Origin: Candolleomyces eurysporus | Taxonomy: Eukaryota; Basidiomycota; Agaricomycetes; Agaricales; Psathyrellaceae | Direction of reading: 5' to 3' | Length of the DNA stretch: 41,965 nt | Assembly (NCBI GenBank): GCA_027579435.1 | Contig: JANBPK010001257.1 | Span: forward strand, 1-41,965 | Part shown: one piece after another, positions 20,594 through 30,976 of the stretch | Layout of the letters: each line of letters opens with the position of its first letter | Numbering within the stretch: the stretch's first letter is position 1 | Made by a program: the position numbers and the translations under genes | The notes under the pieces: generated by a model | The model's database searches: none | Told to the model about the DNA's origin: nothing | The model's input: the letters and a program-made list of their open reading frames with translations, nothing else

Positions 20594-23500
20594 GGAGGCC
20601 CCAATGGGTCTCCCTGCACGTTTCTTCATCCAGCCCCTTGCTCGCTTCGGTTGGTCCTCTCGGTGAAATGTTCCCAAGCAGACCACGGTCGACTCGAATT
20701 TAATTTATACGGAGAGGATGTCCGCACGAACCGTCCAGTTTCAGAGCCTTTTTTGGGGCAAAGCTATTCGACTGCGACTCCACCATTATCTCTGCATTCC
20801 GTGAACTCGTCGCCTCTCAAAACTCCCGTTCTCCCCTCCACCACCGTCTTCTCACCAAACGCAGCCACTGTAATGGAAAGCCCTGGTTTTGTACATCCTC
20901 ATGGACCCCTACGTTTTTCGCGAAAGCGCAAAGTCCTTTGGAGCTCCCGCGTACTTCCTCCCCCACTGGCCGATATCATTGTCGTACACCCACCCTCACC
21001 TTTAATCGCGAGTCAGCCGACTCAATGCCTTGCCACTAGCCAAGCTTTGGACTCTACATATGATAGAGTGTGAGCCTGCACGGCGTCATCAGCTCCCGAC
21101 CAGCGGAATCGTCTGCTTCGTCTTGCGTGCGGGCAAGACTTCCCCTGCCTATAGCTCCCTATCAGCACCCACTCCACCCACTTCTTTCCCCCAATCCAGC
21201 TGTTCCGCTCGTACCATGCCAATCAACGGTTGTTTTACTCCAGATCGTTTTTTNAGGTCACCGTATCTTCGTCCTCTTCTAGGCTCTCTATGTACCACAC
21301 CGGTCATCGTTGCCTCGCAACACGAAACACGACCCTCCTCCCGATCGCCTTTGTTATTACAGGAAGAATGGTGAGGGTGGCTTACATTCAAGCAAGAACA
21401 ATACACTCGTGCCCCCCCCACGCGTGCTGCGCGCTCGGTCAGCGAGGGTAGATTGGCGGTGTGGCGCTACGATAATAATCCATTTTTTCTATGTGTGTCC
21501 TTGGCCATGCGATTTGTGCTCCATCATTTTTCCGACCGTATGTATCCCGTTATGTGTATCGTACCTTGCTAATAGATAGATGAGATGAGACCTCGAGGTG
21601 ATCCTGAAACGGCTGCCCTTTTTTTTCTCTAGATCTCTTTCGGCGTTGGAGGGGGATTCGATCACACAGGGGGAACTTGGAAGAGGAGGTAGGTATCTAG
21701 GCCTCTTGTCCTGGTACGATCCATATCTCATGTCTATGTCCATGTCCAACGAGATAACGAAAATCGCGTGCTGCTGTATGTACTTTTGGCATCTCGCCAC
21801 GAGATTGCAACAGCGGTTGGAACTCTACGCCGTGATTTCCGTCACTCCGCCAGGAGCCCAGAGCGTCTCGCAGCGCTATTTTGTGCATATGTATTGTACC
21901 GCCCATATCACCATTGCTCGCCACGCGCTGCGCCCCATCAGGGGCGCCACCGCTCTCTGTACGGACGACATCTGTCGATCTGCTATTTTGTATGTAAAGA
22001 CAGAGTCGGTGGCCGTCGACGTCTCGACCCGTTGACGTGCAATCTCGAAAGTGGTTCTCCCCCTTGATAAGATGAAAAAAAAGTGGTGACAGGGGATAGT
22101 GTAACGCCGGTCCTGTTTCATACGTTGTCGGCGTCTCGACCCTCGAGATGAATTCAGTGTTGTACATAATCTTTTTTTCAAAGGGAAGGGGGAGCTCCGT
22201 GTGTGGTAATGGCACGACGACGGTGACAACGACGTTGTTGACGTCGGCAGGTGCAGTATCTACCCGCGAAGGCCAGGTAGGCCATGGACTGTATGTAGTT
22301 GGCGGGTTGGCGCTTCAGGTACATGTATTATTGGAGTATGTACATATTAAAAAANCGACATTGAATATTGATACCGAGGATCTATCTACCCATACAAACC
22401 GAACACTGGCTGACCGGAATAACGCAATACCATCTCATTAATCCTTGAGTAGCTAAAGTATATGAGGGAGGGGATCCTTGGCCCTCGGGGGCTGCTGCAG
22501 GGGTACCGACCGTCGGAACACATGTGGTACCTGGATCGTAGGGGAAGGTGGTATGCATCCAATTAAACTAGCTGGTGTACATTGGATATTTTTGACTCCA
22601 ATTGAATACCGCTTGCAATAGGTCGACGAATTCAAAGTCAAGTATATTTATTTTGGTAGCATTGATAGGCCTATGTAGACTCCAGCAGGAAAACCCCACG
22701 GATAGCATGACTAACTAACGAGATTCAGAGCAATTTAAACAAACGGTGCACAGATAACAGAGATTCTATCGACGACAAAGCAAGTGACGAATTCGAAATA
22801 AAAAGGAACAAAGCGAAGTAAAACGAACAGATACGAAAGAGCTTGTAATCCGCTCGCCCGGATGCGATCCGAAAGCTCGAAGGAGGGGAGGACGATCAAT
22901 CGACTATCCCGGTTCCAGTTAGGTGTGGGTCTCTTTCTTTCCTCTCATCCGTCGTCCGAGCCGACAGCAAGCTCCACCTGACGTCAACGTCAAAAAANCG
23001 AGAGAACAACAGTTCTGAACGTCAACAGGTGGATCCGTCGTCGGACGCCCGATGACATGTACAACTGACAACCCACAAACGCCAGCACTGGTCAAAAGAA
23101 CAAGGACTTTGCCAGGCACAAGGGCGTCGGTCGGAGAAGCGTTCAGGATTCGGTTGGTTGCGAAGGGAATCTGAGCGTGCGGAAGTGGGCGTAGAGGGGG
23201 GGCCGACTGATCTAGACAGAGAAGGAAGAGGGAGGAAGAGAGGTGGTGTACAGACGTAATTCCACAAGGAATAGAATGAAGAGCCAGCGGGGAGGTAAGA
23301 AGGGATTTAGCACCCGGCTTTTTTAATTGTAATAGCAACTGTGAATTTTTGGCAAGGGGGACGAATAAAGAAAAGAATAACAATGCCTGAACGAAAGGAA
23401 CCGTAGGCCAGAAGCCAGAAGATTGGGAGTTGCACAGTGGTGAAGGGGCCGTGACCACGCGGACAGAGAGCATCCCCGTCTCTTGTTTTGTTTTAGGGCT

Positions 23501-24419
23501 GAAGGGCTTGAGGCGGTGGTATGAACAATTCGTTGTATTCGTAAAGGCGTCGTCAAAAAGTAGGAAGGGGATTGTGTGAATTGTATGTTAGTTGAGAGCA
23601 GATTGCAAAGGACAGCATATGTGGCGGAGGGACAGAGAGACCGAGAGAGGGATGCATAATCTAATCGTTACAATGATGAGAGAGAGAGAGCTGAAGAAAA
23701 GGGAGAGCAACAAATAAGCCCAGATGAGAACGATGTGGAAAGAGTTGCAAAACAATAAATGGGAAATGCGTGCAAAGGAAATAAAAATGCGTAATGTGCG
23801 TGCAAAAATAAAAAACATCAAGAGAAATAATGAAGTGGAAAACGTTAAAAAGTGTATGTGACATGAACAGAAGTGCAATGGTGTCGTAAATGGCGTCAAT
23901 TGTCCTAATGGATGTGTGCCAATTGATGGATAATTGCGTGGATGTGGATGCCGCAGAAGTGAAGGCGGGGTAAGAGTAGAAGAAAAAATATCCGCCGCCG
24001 AAGGGGGTTGACACGTATCCGGGACCGCGTATAGATGTTGTTGCTGATAAAGAGACGCGCTGAGCGGGTTCCACAGCCTTTTGGGTCTTGATGAGGTCGG
24101 TGGTCGTAAAACGTAATGTCGTGCAACGTTGCGAGGATAGAAAGTGGGGTACGCAAGAAGTTAGTAAAAGAAGAGATGCTGGGTTGAAAGATGCAAAATG
24201 ACCGCAGGCTGTCGGTCGAGTGATGGGGCGACTGGTCGATGTTGTCGTCGGCCCAAGGTAATGCGATGAAGGTGGGGTGCGCGGGTGCAGGAGGAATGAT
24301 GGAACGAAGACTTGCTGATGTGAGCTTGTGGCGCGCGTGGAATACGCGATAAAGGAGGAATAGAAACGACAACTGGGACCGCAGCAAAACGGTAGCAATC
24401 CCTTGCTAGTCGTGCGCGC
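20594..24419. other. 3.8-kb gene-poor region
   Basis: Both flanking genes end into this region, so it should hold two 3' UTRs. No recognisable family was found. Plus-strand frames at 20716-21374 look partly coding (see findings) but need indels. From about 22.9 to 24.4 kb the minus strand is strongly C/T-rich; the long overlapping minus frames there (for example 23661-24398) look like open low-complexity sequence rather than protein. N bases follow homopolymers at 21254, 22355 and 22998. Confidence 0.55.
23678..23690. repeat. Short (GA)n microsatellite
   Basis: Thirteen bases of uninterrupted GA/AG repeat in a purine-rich stretch. Confidence 0.6.
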
Positions 24420-25199
24420 TCAGCAAACGAGACTGGGAGCGAGTAGCAGGGAACCACCGTAGCTGGAGAAGTCATCCTGAAGGGAGAAGCAGTCGGCGAA
24501 GGTGTGCGCCCGAGTTAGCGCAGGAGGGACGCTCGGAAGGGCAAATGTCAGCGGAGTGAGTGCAAAGTCGTCCTCAAAGTACATTGTGTCCATGTCCGAG
24601 AAGCGCAACCTCTCGGTTGCGAAGAATGAGGGCTCAGGAGTCGACTCCAACGACGAGCTTGCAGACGCGTTCTCAAGCGCACGCGCTCTTGACGGGGGCG
24701 TTTGGGGTACGATTGAGAGTGCAGCAAATTCAGCAGTTGGCAAGGCAGAGGAGGCCTGAGGGGGAAAACATGAAACACATAGCGGAGCGGGCATAAGGCG
24801 AGACCAAGGCGTTGATGTAGGTCAGGCACTATCTCAACACCCAATGGCTACGGGATCACGTACCTCTGTCGCGCTCACTGGCGTGGCCGGTGGCCAAGAT
24901 AGGTGGTCAACACCATAATCAACATTGAGGAAAGAAACTCCAGCAATGGGGCCCCCGACGCTGTTTTGGTCATCGTCGGCGGNGTGNTCCTCCAACCCCT
25001 GGTCGCCAGCACTGGGGTCGCACTGGCCGTCTGTCACTCTCCACCATTCGATGTCGGCAAGCACACGCCTTCCCATGGTATCCGATCCAGAGGATCTCCT
25101 GTGCCCATGTCCCCTTGCAACCTGGCCACCATTCAAGGCGCTGGAGTAGGGGGAAGAGCGGACGGCGGGAGACGAGGTGGTGCGACGGAGGGAAGGCAT
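24420..25199 (-). CDS. Conserved basidiomycete hypothetical protein
   Basis: Exons 25199-24864 and 24755-24420 (336 nt each), 223 aa, stop TGA 24420-24422. It starts MPSLRRTTSSPAVRSSPYSS and continues with a basic/serine-rich segment, RRVLADIEWWRVTDGQ, a middle linker containing two N codons (24983, 24987, both kept as bases) and a C-terminal part with FSDMDTMYFEDDFALTPLTF and ADCFSLQDDFSSYGGS. I believe I have seen the start and the 'VLADIEWWRVxxGQ' motif in unnamed Agaricomycete proteins, but I know no function. Acidic and aromatic patches separated by disordered sequence would suit a regulatory or transactivation role; that is inference only. No signal peptide or membrane helix is seen. 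Confidence 0.75.
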
Positions 25200-25436
25200 T
25201 GGGCGCTACTGTAGACGGTGGGGAAAGGGCTGTCGACGACGTGGACGACGACGGGCAGGCTACAGCGCAGGCGTATGGAGGGTGTGAGAGGGGGGAGCTC
25301 ACGAAAAAGCGTGAAAAGCGGATTCTGATTTATATAATTTTTGATGTAATGTGACATCTGTGGAAGTACACGCTAATATCTTATTTTCAGCCCGGATCGC
25401 CTCGAGGATCTCTCGACATATAATTATTCATTTTAA

Positions 25437-25780
25437 TTATGTCGGTGCAGACATATCATCGCTGTCGATCTCCCTGGCCGGTGTCCCAGAGTTGCAGTGC
25501 TCCCAGTCATACATATCCAGCGCCGTCTCCTTTTCGCAGAGTACAAGGCCATCACCGTCGGACACAGTTGTAGGGTCCAATTTCACCTCGGGATTTCGCT
25601 GGCTTCGATGACAACCTTCATCTGGATCGAGCATCAGCCCAAACGGCATATGTCCCAACGCCCCCATCATGCTTCTCAATTCTCCATCCAACACGATTAT
25701 CACACAGACATAGCCAATATTGCCCTGCAATTTCGACATTTCCAGCGTCTGTGCCAGGGGCGCTCACCGCAGCGTACACA
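25437..25780 (-). pseudogene. Possible decayed protein fragment
   Basis: The minus frame 25739-25437 reads MSKLQGNIGYVCVIIVLDGE and onward for 100 codons with balanced composition (RSMMGALGHMPFGLMLDPDE). Just upstream in another frame (about 25780-25724) lies CVRCGERPWHRRWKCRNC, a possible CxxC...CxxC zinc site. A one-base shift near 25700 would join the two. I do not recognise the family and no start or introns are convincing. Confidence 0.25.
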
Positions 25781-25953
25781 AACGAGATTCAGACGGCCAT
25801 AGCGCCTGTCCACGAGGTTGACATCGCGCTACAGAGCGTACGTATTGGCCAGAATCCGAACTGCCTAGCTTGGCAGAAAGTTGCTTCGCGTCATGGTCGC
25901 CGTCATCTGCACCCACCTCCGGCTAGGGCGCGTCAGCACTCGCTAATTAGTTC

Positions 25954-27628
25954 ACGCGTCGCAGCCTTTCATTCGTGGTCGAGAGAGAAGCCCAAGACGC
26001 ATGGCGCTCTCAGCTCCCCAATCGCGAGGTCCCTATTCCCCCCAGACGACGNATCTATGGCCGACGTTCCTCCCGCTGACGACATTCTCAGAATGGCCAC
26101 TCATTTCTCCACAAAATCCGGCCTATTCTGGGCGTAGCAAGCAGATTATCGCCGACGATTGCCTCATGGCAAGAATTGCCCACGGATCACTAGTAATGGA
26201 AGCTCACACGGTGATGCCCGATGGTCCATCAGGTAGAATCGCGCATTTACGTGGCCTCTTTCTCCTCCTCGTCTTCCTCGACGCGTTTCCTATCAGAAAA
26301 AGCCTTTTGCTAGTGAGAATACACGTAAAGACGCGTAAAAACGCGTATACTTTCGCAGATTGTAGGTGTCTTCGAGGCTTTAATTAGCGTGACTACGGTG
26401 CGCGTAGCCGATCTCCCATCTCCAATTAACACGCGTGCCGACGCGCTTGGAAGTTGGAGACGCCTTCGCTTGCCCTCTTCGTTCCTGGGCTCGCCGGTCG
26501 TAGGCCCACCGCCGATGGTGTAATCGATCTCCCCCGGTCAGGGCGATGGCTTTTCAAGCCAAAGACATACGTGATCTCAATTGCAGCGTGGCCCATCCAT
26601 CTCTCGTCACATCTAGGCATCACTCCCCTATTGGCTAGATCTCTTATTCGAGTGGCGACTGGGGCTAACTTGCCTTCCTTCAGGAAAAATGACGCCTGTC
26701 GAGAGCGCCGCAGGTGGAATAGGAGCGAGGAGAACCAGCCGAGACACAGCATCCCTCCTCATTTCAGCCCCATGATTACCAGGAGTTAGGTAGCCGACGG
26801 CTCTGAGGACCAGTGGCATCAAGTGATAAGGACAATATCCTCCGTAGAATGTAAAGGTATAGTAGGCATGCAAGCCATCCAATTAATCAGAATGATGGCT
26901 GCGATTAGGTCGGTCCTGCTGTTATTGTTCTCCGTTCGAAACCTAGATACCAAGCCAACGGTCAGAGAACTACAACGATTNAAAGGCTCAGAACCACTTA
27001 ATACAAGGGCCTTACTATGGCGACCTATATCGTAAATAGTGTTGCGCTACGATAGCAGCCCAAGCTCGNTCCCTTCGTCGTCGTTGTCCACCCNAAGCTG
27101 TAAAGGACGTCATAAAAATAAAAGCCAGCGCTCTCTACGGGACCCTCTCCTTCTAGCACCAGACGCGTGGGTCAGATTACCCGACCTTGTAAGCCATCTC
27201 TCCATATCATTAATCGTCACGAGAACCCTTCTATGAATGATCATGGGCTGTGCCATCCCAATTCGCAGCGATGGGGCGCTGATACTATGGGAACCATGAA
27301 GTACACGAGTCTGGCGAGGCCTGGATTAAACTTCCCTTCACTCAATACCTTTACTCGATCACTTGCGGAGTTGGGGGACCAAGTATGTGATACTCAATGG
27401 CCCGGGAGAATGAATGATTGCAAAGACCCGCGCTCCAGGGTAAGTACCAAATTACAGAGATGATCTCCGGAACATAAAATGCAGCGAAAGCCTATCCCAA
27501 GTCAAGTTAATCTCNCACTAATAGCTTTAGAATGTAAGAAGCACCACAGCCCGCTCTCGAAAAGGATAATCTTCCGAAAACGCGTCGCGCGACGCGTTCT
27601 ACGGAACCGCCTCTGAACTTCGACGCGT
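25954..27628. repeat. ACGCGT-rich interval
   Basis: ACGCGT occurs at 25954, 26281, 26331, 26341, 26431, 27163, 27580, 27592 and 27623. Nine occurrences in ~1.7 kb is far more than the ~0.4 expected for a random hexamer. ACGCGT is the MluI cell-cycle box core bound by MBF in yeasts, but no gene start is nearby, so a repeat origin seems more likely. Confidence 0.55.
27579..27598. repeat. 20-bp perfect palindrome
   Basis: aacgcgtcgcgcgacgcgtt is identical to its own reverse complement and contains two ACGCGT sites. It could form a hairpin or be a dimeric protein site; it lies in the ACGCGT-rich, gene-poor interval. Confidence 0.8.
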
Positions 27629-30600
27629 CAATTTAGTTGCACGCGCCGCGCGCCGCTTTGGGCGTGATCACGACTGNCACTGGCTCCCGGCAGGCCATCC
27701 GTCACTAGGCCAAATTCCGAAGCCTTATTCGCTTTCAGTGCTTTGCAATCAGACTTGTTTAAGCGCTCTATTCTANATCCGTCGAGTGATATGTTATCAC
27801 AAAACATGTGTAGANGTAGAAGTTGTAGAGTGTCGTCTCAGCCGCACGAATCCGGAAACACAGTGGGTCACCACCTACGGCTGCGCAGTGATACCATGGT
27901 CGCCGGCTAGCCCACACCATTCACCAGGACCTTGGTTACCTTGTATGAAGCGCGCTACGAACTGGTTTGCCATTCATTTGTATAGAGTTTACATTCCAGT
28001 GATATTGCTCGGGACGCTAGACCCTACGATCGATAGGGTCCTTGGCGAATTCCTGTTCAGCTGGACGAGGACGTCATCCATATGTTCNNTATCTCGCCTC
28101 CATTCCCAAGCTCTTCGCTTTCCACTCGCGAATAAATCAAGAAGTCAATTTCCGATTTTCGTACAAGTTGTCACGTAAATGACGTACACCCTAGCAATAT
28201 TTACAAAGGTTCCGAATTTTTTTGTATCAGCGAGATCAAGGCGACTTGGGGTAGACATCGGAAATGTACGTGTGAGTGTATANACCGACCGACCCAAGNG
28301 CATACGTTGCGCATGGTCCTGGCTGATACTTCGGAATGACGACGACAATGACGCCCCGCAGTTTAAACCATTCTGGCCAAGGAGTTTGTGCGAGCGTTGA
28401 GTATTGGCAATTTAACCAAGATGAAATATCAATTGGNGGCATCCACGATTGTCGAGACGTCCCCGTCGATCATGNCTTGACAACCTACATACGCACGAAG
28501 TTAAATAACTTTATCCCAGTAAAATCGAGATGGACACCAGTAGCTTCACCCACCTGACANNTCCCCGTATGAATCAGCCTTTGCTCGAGGCTCCAAGTCC
28601 GAATCTCGCAGCAAAACTCTCGCACTCTATAACAATGACATAACCCTTCCACCTGAAACATGTCTTCCTGTCTTCTCCAGGAACGCATGAACCTCATTAA
28701 CGCATTAATACCCACCTTAATGACTGGCTGTAGGGAAAAAGAACTTGATGCCTTGGTCCAATGTATCACAACTGTATTGCACTCTAAGCCACCATCAACC
28801 ACGGTCTACGCACCTGTTCACAACGCACATGTGGCTCGTNCTCCAAAGATACTCACCTTACGAGAACTTCGACGACAATGAATTGAAGCAATCGATTCCA
28901 TTAGTAAATGTTGGGGTAGCCGAGCGGTTTGCCGTTAAGGTTAAGTTCGCGTGGACGAGAAAACGTTTCTCGTCGTCGCTGGCTTCGCGGGTGACACGNC
29001 TTCTATTTTGTCCGAGCACAGTACCCAGGATCGTTGAGTTCAATTGAGCGTACATTCCTCGGTGCGTCGTCGACGCTGAGGCGGCGTTGCGTCCTTCTAG
29101 ACCGAGTATAGCCCTTGAATCNTCGAGGGATACGCAGAGGGCGAGTTCTTCGACCGTTATCAATTGATNGCGATGCGCTGCTGCATTAGAAGGTCGAGCG
29201 AAGGGTTCGTGGATTCATATCGGTGGCACTGTCCTATGTCGTCCAACGCTTGCAAATTCCTGGGAATGGAAAGTTTGACCTTCAGGCTCGTTCTGTCGTG
29301 CGCAAGCAGTTATCAGTACATACATTGCCTTTCACATAGCCGAAATATCGTAACTCGAAGACTTACATACTTCATCTCGCCATCTCTGCACAACTCGCCG
29401 ACCATCATCACCAATGGTCACTACGGGTGTCGTCGCGATNTAGGTCATTACAGGCCACGTCCCCCCGGTTTTGGCGCACTGGCACGCATCCNAAGTTCTG
29501 CTATCAGAACAGAAGCGAAGGGAAGAACTGAAGCAAGAGAAGGGAACAAGCACCGTCGTTCTTCTCCTTCCCAAGTTCGAAAGAAACCATCAAAATGCAG
29601 ATCCTTACCCAGCAAGTAGGTGTATTCTCCTCCTCGCAAGCGACAAACCTAAAATTCCCAAAGTGAGAGCATAGGAGAGCACGCAGCCATGGGGGAGCCC
29701 ACCCCTACCGCAAGCGAGAGATGGAAACAGAGAGAGCATGTAAAACCACCTCCGAGTCCGACGTCGCATCTTGGGCTTGCCAGTGCACAAATCACCATAT
29801 ACGCACGCGGGACCCGAGAACAAGAGATCCCAGTCAGCTTTGTTGGTCTGACAAGAGAATTCTCATGTGGCCATGGAGCCGGTTTGTTGATGGTGAGAAG
29901 GCGGAGGGTCACAAGTGCAGGTCTCGGTGACCCGCTGAACACGCCACGGAGGGGATTGGTGACCCAGGATCATCAGCAACGAATTCTGGACAATGGCAGG
30001 GAGCTTGGAAGTAGCCGCGTATTTCAGCGGGTTACGACGTAAGTGTGTTCCAAGGAATGGAGATGGGATTTCATGGAGACCGGAGCTTGAGCAGGAGAGC
30101 TAATTGTCCCCCACGATTATTCATGATGGGCATATGTGGTCGTCGTCCTGCTTGTTGTACAGGACTGACGGAATGCTCTCCATCCTAGAACAAGAACAAG
30201 AACGACGGAGCGCCTTTTTGATGAGCAAGAACAATACTCTTTTGTAGGTGTTGGAGATTCATTCCAATTGCGATCCCTCGCATGACGTGAGACCTGCACG
30301 GGAGCACAGGAGCGTAACCTGGTCGCGAGATACCACATACCCCTCGGTGGAATCTATGAAGCGATGAAAGCCAGTCGCTTTTGTGGACAATCAATCAAAT
30401 ATGTACGTACTCAGTAGGTCGATACGGCGGTCGAGCTGATTGACATATCTATAATCTATTCGCCACTAGACATCAGGATGCCTGAGCGATGTGACTTGTA
30501 CATAGTCTGAGTACAGTCTGGAAAGGATTCCGAGTCGGCGACGGATTTCCCTGATACATGATGCATCCTCCGAGGCGAGTGTATATCTTCCGCTCCCGGA

Positions 30601-30976
30601 GGGAAGCGAAGCAGACGATTCAGGTTATTCCGCGGATCGGTTTCCTTCCTGCGACCAGGGATGGCTGGCAGTAACCAGGGACGAGGGTGAGGAAGCTAAT
30701 TCAGATGATGATGGTTGAGGGAAAAGAAGTACCTCTGCGGGGTTCGAACCTAGAGAGTCAGAGTTCAGATATTCGCTTCCTCGGGCCCGAGTCCGAGCTT
30801 GTTGGTGATCGGCCGATTGCTGTCCTCCCTGCCGCAGTGAACGAAAGTCCACTCATCTTTTCGAAAGCCCAGGAGACACTCCAGTTCAGCGTAGAGCGTG
30901 TATTAATTACTGATAAAATACAATTTTGAAAGCAATGAAATGTGACAGACGAGCAGCCTAAACAGCAAACCTCGAT

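Larger units (their letters stand above)
25200..30976. other. 5.8-kb gene-poor, N-rich region
   Basis: No confident gene. It contains a decayed-looking minus frame (25437-25780), a cluster of nine ACGCGT sites (25954-27628) with a 20-bp perfect palindrome, over twenty single N bases between about 26.05 and 29.5 kb, and a coding-like patch on the plus strand at about 29.9-30.72 kb. The N density and lack of genes suggest repeated or poorly assembled DNA. Confidence 0.55.

Noticed and set aside
21697..22215. 172-codon minus and 145-codon plus frames overlapping each other
   Set aside because: Both strands are open over the same bases, no recognisable motif, no start or splice context; likely chance.
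23661..24398. 245-codon minus-strand open frame
   Set aside because: Composition follows the C/T-rich DNA, it overlaps another long frame (23905-24387) and shows no motif or splice logic.
28915..29000. tRNA-like start (gtagccgagcggtt)
   Set aside because: No T-arm ggttcaat-type sequence or pairing acceptor stem follows within tRNA length.
30730..30830. ggttcgaacc resembling a tRNA T-arm on the minus strand
   Set aside because: The flanking five bases do not pair and no matching acceptor stem or D-arm is found at the right distance.
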